DNA of 64,000 nt. It comes from Tetraselmis striata. Its lineage: Eukaryota > Chlorophyta > Chlorodendrophyceae > Chlorodendrales > Chlorodendraceae. This document shows, piece by piece, positions 20,255-29,816 of the stretch (position 1 is the stretch's first letter; the number at the start of each line of letters is the position of its first letter). Location of the stretch: assembly GCA_006384855.1 (NCBI GenBank), contig VCJN01002289.1, positions 1 through 64,000 on the forward strand, written 5' to 3'. A model generated the notes under the pieces. It had not been told where the DNA came from. It did not search any database and saw only the letters and a list, made by a program, of their open reading frames with translations. A program made the translations under genes and the position numbers.

Positions 20255-22041
20255 ATGCTCGCGACCCTGCTGACAACGCTGTTCCTGTCGTCCCTCCTGC
20301 TCCTGCTCATACGAGCCGCGGTCACCACCGCGCCGGAACGGAAAGCCGCCACCTGTGCCGCTACGATGGCCGCCGGCCCTCTGGCCTTCCGGCTCACCCC
20401 CTCGTGCGTGCTCAAGCTAGCGCGCGGGGATCTCACGCAGTGGGCGGGCGGCAACGGCGCCATCGTCAATGCAGGTGCGACTCCAACAGCTCAAGTGCCC
20501 CCCCCCCCCCCCCCCCCGTTCTTCCGAACTTTGACAGTTTCTCACAGACACACACAGATACTAACGTCATTCTCTAATATCCCATGTGCTTGTTCATTGG
20601 CGGACGCTCTGGTGACTTCGCCTGGGCTCCACAGCCAACCGGCGCATGCTTGGAGGCGGTGGCGTGGACGGAGGTAAGAACCCGCCCGTTTCTGTACGCC
20701 AGCCCCCCCCCCCCCCCCCCCCCCCGGTGACCTCGCAGCCCCTCATGATGTGCCAGTCTGGAGCAGGCCCCGATGCAGACCACGCCAAGATTGCCACCTG
20801 AGCGCTTAAACCCGCCGCCTACCTCCTCCCGCCAGCCATCCACCGGCGCGCTGGGCCGCAGCTGCTCGCGATGTGCCGGGCGGTGCCGGAGGTGGAGCCA
20901 GGCGTGCGCTGCCCCACCGGCGAGGCCCGCATCACCAGGTGCGGAGGCGCAGGGTAAACAGTTGACTGTAAACTGTCTCGCGATTTTTATTAAAAATATA
21001 TTAATGAAAAGCACGTTTTTACATACTACAATCTTATTGTGGCTTGAGCTCATCCTAGTGGGTGGCAAACGGGGTGGAAGCCTGGTGACTGACCGCCACG
21101 CCACGCCACGCCACGCCACGCCCTGCTTCCTTGCCCCAGTGGCGAGACCGGGCTGCCGGTGCAGCACGTCATCCACACGGTTGGCCCCGTCTATGAAGAC
21201 GCGGAGGTGTCGGCCCCGCTGCTGGAGTCCGCTTACCGGTGCGCCTCTGCCCGTCCAGCATGCGTCACCGCACTCGGTGCTGCCAGTAGCCATCCGCCTC
21301 CCCCTCCGCAATCGGCTGCCGGCCACCGCAATCAGCGGGCTACCTCTGACGGATTTCCTGTCCTGCTGGGCGGATGGCAGGAACTCCTTGTCGCTGGCCA
21401 ACGAGGCCAAGCTCCAGACAATTGCGTTCCCGGCCATCAGGTGCCCACTGCCCTCCCCGTGCCCTTCCCTTCTTGACGCTGTGTCACCTGCTCTGCCGGC
21501 ATGGCCGTGCTCTGTCTGCCGCTGGACGCCACATGGAGCCGCAGGCACCTGGGCTGTGCAACAAATGTCCTTGTGCGTACTCATATGGCGAGGGGCCGGG
21601 CAGGAGAGGTGGGGGTGGGGGGGGGGGGGGTAATGATCACTGATAGCCCCCCCCCCCCCCCCCCCCGGGCCTGTTGCTCTCCTGCGCTTTCCTGGACGGT
21701 GCAGCTGTGGCGTGTATAAATATCCCTACGATGAGGCCGCCAAGGTGAGCCCCCCAACCCACAGCATGGGGAAGGGAGTGACGCGCCCAGCGTGGCAGGT
21801 GGTTGTATGGGAAAGCGGGTGGGGAGTGCCGCCTGGTGCCGGTGCCAGCACTTGTAGATGACTCTGGGGAGGCGAGGGAGCGCCCCGCTGACCGCAGCCC
21901 TGCTGCGGCCGCCAGATCGCAGTCACCTGCAGTCGCGACCACTGCGGCGCCCTGGAGGAGATTCACTTTGTGCTGTTTGAGCAGCCGGCGTGGGATGCGT
22001 GGACGGCGGCGGCGGCGGAGCTGGGGCTGGAGGAGGTGTGA
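20255..22041 (+). CDS. Macrodomain protein, possible ADP-ribose hydrolase
   Basis: Seven exons: 20255-20474, 20635-20673, 20836-20938, 21140-21238, 21381-21440, 21705-21744, 21916-22041. All six junctions agree in phase, giving 228 residues. Macrodomain motifs are in order: LARGDLTQW, AIVNAANRRMLGGGGVDGAI (adenine and distal ribose binding, with the catalytic-loop Asn and Gly run of the MacroD type), HVIHTVGPVY, and the second loop FPAISCGVYKYPYDEAAK. MacroD-type enzymes remove ADP-ribose from acidic residues or hydrolyse O-acetyl-ADP-ribose. Upstream of the domain is a hydrophobic stretch (LATLLTTLFLSSLLLLL, residues 2-18), a possible signal anchor or targeting peptide. An internal ATG at 20366 would give a cytosolic form. 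Introns 1, 2 and 5 contain poly-C or poly-G runs. Confidence 0.88.
20499..20725. repeat. Poly-C runs in macrodomain introns 1 and 2
   Basis: C runs at about 20499-20518 and 20703-20726, on either side of the 39-nt exon 2. Confidence 0.9.
21092..21123. repeat. (CCACG)n microsatellite
   Basis: About six copies of CCACG in intron 3 of the macrodomain gene, shortly before the exon 4 acceptor. Confidence 0.9.
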
Positions 22042-22381
22042 GGCGGCCTGGTGCGCATGCCCTGGCGCAGGGGGGGCGATACAGCCAAGAGAGGAAGCAG
22101 CACCATGTGGCCTGTGCCATCCGGGCTGTCATCGCCCCACATTTCTGCAGCGCGAGTAGCACCGAGCAGCCAGGTGCCCGTTGTATGTGAATGAGGCTTA
22201 CCGATCCGTGACAACACAGAACACCAGTGCCTGTGCAGTATTCGCCGGTTTTGTGGTCCATGAAACTGCATGCCGTCCCGCCTGGAGCCCTCGACAGCCC
22301 CTGCTGCACCATTGTAGCATTCCACCACTGAGGCCAATCAGAATTTATGTCCTGTTGTAGGACCCAAATTAGGCTCAAATT

Positions 22382-22414
<33 letters not shown>

Positions 22415-23312
22415 ATATGATAGCCGGGCCAAAATGTTGTAGCTAGTACATTAGCAGTACTTCCCGGACGTACCCGTCGCACCGCGTGCAGCAGCGTCTG
22501 CGGCAACTATATGGCAGGGGCGCATGCTGCTGCACTGTCACTGCTCTACCGCCATTTCACAAACCCTAGCTAACGCCGGCAAGCGAATGGCGGATATGCG
22601 TGGAAATCTCCGCGCTGTCAGGGTGGGCGTGCCCTGGGTCAGCTGGCTGGTGGGCGGCAGGCACAAGCTATATCGACTAGATGATTGGCTGCGGGGCCAC
22701 ACGTGTTACGAAGCGTTGCTGGAATGCGTGGCGAAAGAGGCATAGACCCGCAAGTTTGGTTTGAGCTGGTAGACTCGGTGACGGTGGTCGTGGTTGAGCA
22801 CGGGGACTACCAGATAAGGTCTGGGCGGAAGAGGCGGCGGCCTAGTAGCGAACCGCATGTAGCAGGAGTGCTCTGCTATAGTGCTGCTTGCTCATACTTG
22901 GTTTTCATGCCCACCCTCATGCACAAGTCCCTGCTGCTGCACAATATACATGGCGCAATTGTGCCTCCCTCCCCCCACCCCCTGATAGTGCTGAGAACAG
23001 TACTTTTCGCAGAACATCGGTCAGCAAAAAACTTGGGGGGGGGGGGGGGGGGGGGGTTTCTAAACCGGGCCATAAATTAATTCTCACTGGCCTAATGAAT
23101 ACAAATAGCACCGATATAATCTCACACCCACTGTGCTATGCGTCCCGGGATCATGGTGCTTGTTAGCATGGCAGACTTGCGGTGGAGCCCCGGGCCAGAG
23201 ATTTCAGCCATCGGCAATTTAAGTCGCTCTACAGGAACGGATGACAGAATCATTGGATGTGCTACTGCCTTGCAAGCTGTTGACCGCTCTGCGCGACACT
23301 GCTCTCGGCCCA
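22042..23312. other. Intergenic with two long poly-G runs
   Basis: Between the macrodomain gene and the hydrolase. Contains 30 consecutive G at 22384-22413 and 22 at 23035-23056. Open frames at 22524-22745 and 22685-23080 lack recognisable domains, and the second is formed partly by the poly-G run. Confidence 0.5.
22384..22413. repeat. 30-base poly-G run, longest in the window
   Basis: Thirty uninterrupted G residues. Such a run can form G-quadruplexes and is prone to length errors in sequencing. Confidence 0.95.
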
Positions 23313-24329
23313 TCAACCCAGTTGCCTCTCCATGAATGACGCAATGGCGTCAAAGTAGGCCACCGCAGTGCTGTAGAAGGGAAAATGGTCGGCCTCCTCT
23401 ATCACCGCCACCTCGACGCCGTCGCAGGCTTGCACGCACGGCATCCTGGCCTCCTCGGGCGACTCTGTTGGGTCTGCACCGGCAACCACCAGCAGGCACG
23501 ACGGCGGGGGTCTCCCATCCCGGGCTGCCAAGCCCTCAGGCAGCCTGTTGATGGCGGACCACCCGCGCATGCTACCCGTCACCTCACTTTCGCTCTCCCC
23601 CACTAGCGTGCGGTACACCAGCGAGCCGATAGAGCCGTTTCCCAGTGCCTCCTCTTCGTCCCGCGCTATGAACTCGCGCAGGTCGCTCGGGAGGCCGGCG
23701 CGGTGCACCTGATGCCGCTGTGCATACGCCGTCTCGTCCAGCGGGCTGTTGCTCACCACCGCCCCGTGAAGCAACCCCACCGCCTCCACGCCCCCGCTCA
23801 TCAGCAGCTCCAGGACCACCTGGCCCCCAAAGCTGTGGCCCAGAACGAACAGGGGGGGGCTTCTATTGCCCCAGTCTCGCTCCTCTGCGGCTGCCCAAGT
23901 GAGCACATCCGCCAGCTCCTCCACGTACGCAGACAGGGAGTACGCCGCCGCGCTGTCCGGCTTGTCACTCTCGCCACACCCAAGCTGATCGTACCCCAGC
24001 AGTATGACGCCACCCGGGAACGTGCGGCGCAGGCGGTGCGCCAGGCTTGCGGTGGCGCCCTGATGGGGAGAGGCGAATGCGGCGAGCACCTGCTTGTGGC
24101 TCTCCTCCAGCCCGGGCCCACCGTGCACCAGCACAAGCACACAGCAGCGGCCTGCGTCACGCAACGGTGACGGGCTCAGCTGCGCTCCTTGCCCCTGACC
24201 TAGCTGGTCTTCCCCCCCTCTTTCCTCCTCACCGAAGACATGCGCCTGCTGCAAGTGTATGGAGTGCCCAGTGCGCAGCGTCAGCCGGTGCGTAGCGGTA
24301 GACGGCTCACTGCCGGGGGACACCGTCAT
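23313..24329 (-). CDS. Proline iminopeptidase-like alpha/beta hydrolase (peptidase S33)
   Basis: A single-exon gene of 338 residues with an ATG at 24329. Alpha/beta-hydrolase landmarks: oxyanion-hole LVHGGPG, LLGYDQLGCGESDKPD, the nucleophile elbow VLGHSFGG, the acid in VVAGADPTES, and the catalytic His in EEADHFPFY. HGGPG together with DQxGxGxSxxP is characteristic of the proline iminopeptidase family, which removes N-terminal proline from peptides. A cap domain lies between the nucleophile and the acid. An Arg/Ser/Thr-containing leader of about 60 residues includes an acidic low-complexity stretch. No clear transit peptide was seen. Esterase or amidase activity on other substrates is possible in this superfamily. 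Confidence 0.88.
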   Translation of the reverse strand: MTVSPGSEPSTATHRLTLRTGHSIHLQQAHVFGEEERGGEDQLGQGQGAQLSPSPLRDAGRCCVLVLVHGGPGLEESHKQVLAAFASPHQGATASLAHRLRRTFPGGVILLGYDQLGCGESDKPDSAAAYSLSAYVEELADVLTWAAAEERDWGNRSPPLFVLGHSFGGQVVLELLMSGGVEAVGLLHGAVVSNSPLDETAYAQRHQVHRAGLPSDLREFIARDEEEALGNGSIGSLVYRTLVGESESEVTGSMRGWSAINRLPEGLAARDGRPPPSCLLVVAGADPTESPEEARMPCVQACDGVEVAVIEEADHFPFYSTAVAYFDAIASFMERQLG

Positions 24330-25464
24330 TCTCGCACTACCAACTTTCAGTTAGTTATTGGCAGCTTTCGCTGGTGGCCTCCACAGGATTCCTTGCGCTT
24401 GCAATAGGACGCCGTGACAGTGCTGCCGCCAGGGCGCGTTCCGGGGGGGGGGGGGGGGGGGTCAGAGTCAGTTATGCTCCGAAACCACTGCTACAAACTC
24501 GGAGTCTAGCAGCAGCAGGCAGTGCTCGACTCTTGAATCGTACAAGATAGCAAAGGAGATGAATATAGAGGGGGTGAAATACGGGGGTGGTGTCCGGCGG
24601 GGATGGCACGTTAATTAAGGGTTGGGCTGTCGCGGTGGAGTCACATTCCCAACGCGCGCATGGGTATATCGGCTGTTCCGATATGCGCCCCCGTCGCTGG
24701 TGTCCCCGCCCGACTGCCCGGGCCCCAGCGCTAGCGCTCGCTAGCTCGATGCTGCGCTACCACTTAGAAGGTTACTGTTGTGATGAATACACAGTGCACC
24801 AGGGTAAGAGGGCTTGACTTACTCGTCCTCAACCGCCTTCGTCGCTCCTCATCTCGAGACGTCAAGTGGGTGCATGTGTGATGTGCTGGCGCTGCGGTCA
24901 CCTTCTCTGTCAGCATAGTACCACATGGTACAAGTGTACGAGGATTGGCTTCTCCGCAGTACTTAACTGCTGCTGATGAACCCGCGATTTGTGTGCACTG
25001 CGGAGGCGCTGAGGCTGGCGTGGCAGAGCACCGTAAGGATAACGATATAGCAAAATATTCACCGCGACAAGGTAAATCAGAAACGCGCATGGCCGAAGGA
25101 GATAGCCGCCGGCAAGGCGGGCGAGGGATGCTCAGCTTGTCACGGCAGAGGTCACGGCAGCGGGAATGCTGCGCGGGACACCGGCCCGTCAGCATCGGTG
25201 GACACGACACAGCGTCGGCTCCAGGCTGCGGCGCCAGAATCTCCCCCCCCCCCCCCCTCCCCCGCGCGCGCGTCGCCCAACAGCAGCCGTAGTCGTATCT
25301 GTGCGCACACTCCATCCCAGACCAGCGACGCGTGTCGTCGGCGCTACTGGTGCAGCTGTCGGTAAAGAGGGGCGCGGGTGGGCGTTGTGACGGGCGGGCG
25401 TCGACTCGACGGGGCGGCCGCCGGCCTTCCGTCCACCTGCCCGAGAGCCACCAGACGGGGTGCC
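24330..25464. other. Divergent upstream region between hydrolase and 2OG-Ctr gene
   Basis: Contains a poly-G run (24442-24460), a fragment of the dispersed repeat (GCTCCGAAACCACTGCTAC at 24477-24495), and a poly-C run (25242-25255) before the 2OG-Ctr gene. Open frames here give only low-complexity, frame-shadow proteins. Confidence 0.45.
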
Positions 25465-28400
25465 ATGGCGCCGCAGCGACAGTGGCGCGTCGCGCTGCTC
25501 GTGTTTGCGTTGGCGATGGGGATCGAGTGGCGCGGGGCGGCGGCGGAGGCACGCGAGCTGGCATTGGCAACCGTGACGCTCGGCGAGCTGCAGGTGCGGC
25601 ATGGCGACCCCCAAGGGGGGGGGGGGGGGGGGGGGGGGTCGGTAGCCCCGAGCCAGCCTGCTCAGCCGCATCGTGCCGAACCAACCACTGCCCGTTTGCC
25701 CGTTTGCCGAGGATCGCGATGCGAACAGACAATATGCCGTTGTCGTCAGCGGTGAAGTTGGCACTCACTCGCTCTTGCTGGTACGCCTTCTGGCTGCTAC
25801 AGGCACCCACGCCCTCCACGACCCGCACGGTGGCGAGCGCTGTGGCGCAGGTGGGCGCCTTCGCCGTCACGTTGCCCGGCGATGGCGGCGACGCCGTGGC
25901 GTCCGCGCTGCGCAGCTACGCCGGCTGCTCCGGCGGCGGCCACGCCGGCGCGGCCGAGCTGAAGCAGAGCGTCCTGGACGATGGCGCGGCGCGCACCTCG
26001 CTGGCGCTGGCGCCCGCGGACGACGTGCCGCCCGCGCTGGCGAGATCGTGCCCGGGCTTCGCGGCCGCTAGCCCGGCGCTGCGCCACCTGGTGGCCGCCA
26101 CCGGCGAGGCCTTTGCTGCCGTGCTGGACGGCCTCGCTTTTGGCCAGCGTGGAGATGCCCCCAGGCCGATGGGGCCCCCAGAAGACGATGCGCTCACGCC
26201 TGTGCCGGATGGGTTTGCTGCCGCCGTGGCGCATGGGCAGAGCCTGGAGCACTTCCACGCGTACCGGCGCCCTGGTGGTGAGCCTGCCAGCGGCAGCGAC
26301 GGCGCTGCCCCCGCCAACGCCACGCTGGGCATGCACGTGGACCTGGGCCTCTTCCTCGTGATGGCGCCCGCGGCGCTGCTGGCGGCGGACAGCCTGGCAC
26401 CCGCGGCCGCCCCCGCCGCGGCAGGCCTCCTGCTGGCAATGCCGGGCGGAGAGGTGGTGCGGCCGGCGGCCCCCGCGGGCGCGCTGGTGGTGATGATGGG
26501 CAGCGGTGCGCGGCGCTGGGTGGGCGGTCTGCCGGCGGGGCTGGTGCTGGCGGCGCCCCCGCACGAGGTGGTCGTCCCGGCCGGCGGCGGCCTCGTGCGC
26601 TCCTGGTACGGGCGCATGTTCCTGCCGGAGGCGCGCGCCCGCCTGGACGGCGGCAACCTCACGTACGGGGCGTACCGCGCCCAGACGGCCGCCGCGTTCG
26701 CGGCCGGCACGCCGGGGGAGGCGTCGCCCGCGGGCTGCGGCCCGGGGGAGGCGCTCGGCGACGAGAAGACCTGCGCGCACGGGGAGATCTACTGCTGGAT
26801 GACGTGCATGTCCACCGCCAAGCTGGACTGCGGCGCGGAGGAGCCGGTGTGCAGCGACACGGCGGGGCGGCGGTGGCCGGAGGAGTTTGAGGGGCCGGGC
26901 GGGCGGCCGCTGCACTGCTTTGACTGCCAGGCGTCGTGCCCCGCGGCGCCGCGCCCGCCGCCGGAGGCCCTCTCCATCTGCAACGCCAACCTCAGCGCGA
27001 CCGTCATGTGGATGCAGGGCTTCCAGGCGATGGAGGTGGGCGCGGGGCAGCCCTGCATCTCGCTGCTCTTCGAGTGGGCGGTGCTGGACAGCCGGGCCGC
27101 CTTTGCCGCCGGTGCGGCCGCCACCTTTGTAGGCGGCGTGGGCGTGGAGTACATTGTCTACGCGCGCCGCCGCATGCTGGCGCACTGGCACCCGCCCACC
27201 ACGCCCGCCACGCGCGCGCGCTTCTACGCCGTCACCGTCGCCGTGTACGCGCTGCAGGTGGTGCTCGGCTACCTCCTCATGCTAGTGGCCATGACGTACC
27301 AGGTGCGCCCCCCTTCTCCGCCAGCCACCGCTGTGGGCACTGATTAGACAATGAAGCGGTGTAGATGGGCTGCCCAAGCGGGCACAGCGGTAGTCGGGAT
27401 TTGAGGAATGGGTTTGAGTCCGCCGCGACGTTTATGGTGACCAGCCTTCTCACGGTTGGCGAAGACGGGGATGTTGTCGGCGTCGACTGCCACGCCCTTT
27501 CAGCGGCAGGAGACGCTCGCCTTGTTGCGGGAGTGAAACAGTGACGCCAAACACACGGCGAGGCAGTCGCGCAGGGTGCAAATCACTTCCCGCGCTAATC
27601 CTAACAGACATTTTGCGATCCGAATACGGTACAGATAATCATCGTATCCCGGAGAGTCATACGCCCCCTGGAGTAGGGGGCTCGCGTTCCCGTACAGCAG
27701 GCTTTGCAGACCCTGCAAAGGCATACGGCACACTGATTCACACATTTGGCGCCGATTCCACACCGCGCTTGCACCTGTTTTATCATATCGGCGCCGCCAG
27801 CCGTGCCGTTGTACTCCGTGTCACACCCAAGCGCTGCCTGCAGCATGTCTCATGGTAGCTACCCTCACGTTCCTAAGCCACTCTGTCACTGATCCTGCCA
27901 TCGTACGTAGCGCACGCATGCGCCCGTGCCTGCACCCAAAAGGCCCAAAAGGAGTACATCAGTCGCAGAGTCCCAGTAAGAGTGCCTATGGGCTGTGTTG
28001 TGCTGCCACTCTTGCCATCTGCCTCGGTGAGGCCAGCAGCCCTGTATTTGTGTACTCCCAACCGAGTGGGGTCGCACCGCAACAAAGGAAGGTGGGGACA
28101 GACAAGCCCCCGGATGCTGCTTCGTGGTGTGCACCAGGGGAGGTCATGCACAACACCAGAGGAGTGTGCACACGACGAAGCAGCATCCGGGGGCAGCGCT
28201 ACCCGGGATGGCTGCGCTGGGTACTGCACGCGGAGGTGCCATACGGGCGTGCGATGTCGATGCAGCTCCTCGAGGCATATTTATACTAGCACCGGAGATA
28301 GCACCGTATTTGTGGTGTACCGCGCCTGCTAAGTAAACGACGAGGGAAAGGAAACCTCAACGACTGGTAGTAAATAGACGTTTCCTTCTGCCTTGGCAGA

Positions 28401-29005
28401 CTACAGACGGCACCGTTGGGGTATGAGTACATGTATGTATCAGTATTGGCTAGTGACACATCCAGGTAGGTCATGCATGGTCGCCGCATTTCTAATTCAA
28501 ATACATAACGTCTTTTATGTGTACGATGTATATACATAAGAAATAATTATATATATAAATATATAACTACAATTTCTTGGTGTATTGATTAATACATTGA
28601 ATGACATGGTATAGTATATTAGTACGTTGTGAACCCCCTCCCACCTCCCATCCCCTCCCCCCCTTCTCTGCATCAGTAGATGAGGCTGATGTGGCGCCCT
28701 TCATTGTCGCTTGATGGTGCCAGGTGGAGCTCTTTGTTGCCGTCGTGGCAGGACTCACCGCCGGGCACGCCATCTTCAACGCCAAGGGCCCCGTGCTGGA
28801 CAGCTCGGACGCGTGCTGCATGGGCCTGGACCCCTGGTCCCCGCGGCCGGACGACCCGCCAGACGCGCTGCAGCGCCGGCTGTCCGTGCCGGAGGACGAC
28901 CTTGCCCAGCTTGCCGACCCGCTGCTGGCCAACGGCGGCGGCGGCGGGGGCGGCGGCGAGGCTGCCGACACTGCCCACACCGGCAGCGCCGCCCGGTGCT
29001 GCTGA
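25465..29005 (+). CDS. Apparent fusion: secreted 2OG-Fe(II) dioxygenase-like domain plus Ctr copper transporter
   Basis: Exons 25465-25593, 25803-27302 and 28724-29005 join in phase 0 (636 residues). A signal peptide (VALLVFALAMGIEWRGAAA) is followed by a region with isopenicillin-N-synthase-like features: GMHVDLGLFLVM (H221, D223), then GALVVMMGSGARRW and PPHEVVV (H297), matching the HxD...H iron triad. Next is a Cys-rich stretch (YCWMTCMST, HCFDCQASCP) and MWMQGFQAM, a Met motif as placed before TM1 in Ctr proteins. TM1 (FEWAVLDSRAAFAAGAAATF), TM2 with the MxxxM copper motif (YLLMLVAMTYQ) and TM3 with GxxxG (VVAGLTAGHAIF) follow; the tail is Gly/acidic and ends RCC. It is predicted to import Cu(I) at a membrane, with the oxygenase-like domain outside. 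Whether that domain is catalytic is unknown. Confidence 0.8.
25613..25638. repeat. Poly-G run in intron 1 of the 2OG-Ctr gene
   Basis: About 25 consecutive G starting some 22 nt after the exon 1 donor. Confidence 0.95.
28107..28193. repeat. Imperfect inverted repeat in intron 2 of the 2OG-Ctr gene
   Basis: Arms at 28107-28135 and 28165-28193 pair at about 27 of 29 positions (CCCCCGGATGCTGCTTCG with CGAAGCAGCATCCGGGGG), with a loop of about 29 nt. This may be a small foldback element or an RNA hairpin inside the 1.4 kb intron between TM2 and TM3. Confidence 0.85.
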
Positions 29006-29244
29006 AACCAGCCAAGGGGGGGAGGCCCCGCCCGCCTATGGCAGCGCCCCGCGCGAGCTCTGGGCCGTCTGAAGAGCGCGTCGTGGCGGCAACGCGCGGC
29101 CGTAGCGGTGTGGGATTTAGTCACTTGTTATCATTAGATCTGTGCTTCACATGGACAAAGGCCGGCTCTGGGGCGGCACCACGCGCCGCTGCTGTACCCA
29201 CCTCACTGTCACTGCTTGTCTTTGTTACTTTTCTTGGTGTGTGT

Positions 29245-29265
29245 GGGGGGGGGGGGGGGGGGGGG
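29245..29265. repeat. Poly-G run in the 3' flank of the 2OG-Ctr gene
   Basis: 21 G residues followed by AGGGGG, preceded by a TTTTCTTGGTGTGTGT stretch. Confidence 0.95.
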
Positions 29266-29509
29266 AGGGGGTACCGCACCCGGCGTAGAGCTATTGTTGT
29301 GCCCATGCTGCTGCCTCCTGCGCATGCATCATTTGTTCTTTCGTCCTCGGGGCAGAGCTGGCATCGGTTAAACCTTGGCAGTGAAACCTGTGGGTGTGCA
29401 TCACACGCGCCGGCACTGCTACTATCGTCTGCCAGCCGCCCTTTGCGCCACCTTGTGACAAGTACCATAGATACTGCTAAGGGCAGTTGCTTGCTGCCAG
29501 TCACCGGGC

Positions 29510-29514
29510 TGTAA
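29510..29514 (+). terminator. Candidate TGTAA polyadenylation signal of the 2OG-Ctr gene
   Basis: TGTAA about 505 nt after the stop codon, in CGGGCTGTAATTAAAT. No closer plus-strand TGTAA was noticed. Confidence 0.35.
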
Positions 29515-29816
29515 TTAAATACGGGTGACGTAAATACGGGTGATGGCGCTCTTTGAAGAAGTTCGATATAAGAGACTAAGATGTAAGAGACTTAGATGTA
29601 TTTAAGACCAACAACCTGCCTTTTGCCACCCAAAACCAGACGTGGAATGTATGATAATCATTATTTATCACAAATAACACATACAAGGGGTTAAAGTGCC
29701 ACTAGGCACCCCCAGAACTTATTACTACCCGCAAGCATGATATCGTTAGTGACGGTTAGTAATAATACCGGTGCTGCTGACGCGCGGTAATAATAATAAG
29801 AATACTATCTACCAAT
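29515..29816. other. AT-rich flank of the tandem array
   Basis: Holds ATACGGGTGA direct repeats (29519-29545), paired TAAGAGACTAAGATGTA (29570-29600) and TAATAATA runs. No gene was seen. Confidence 0.4.

Noticed and set aside
22685-23080. 131-codon frame ending in a Gly run
   Set aside because: Its end is created by a poly-G run, and no domain or splice structure supports it.
25797-27191. 464-codon minus-strand frame opposite the 2OG-Ctr gene
   Set aside because: Arg/His/Gly-rich shadow of a high-GC coding strand; the plus strand encodes recognisable domains.
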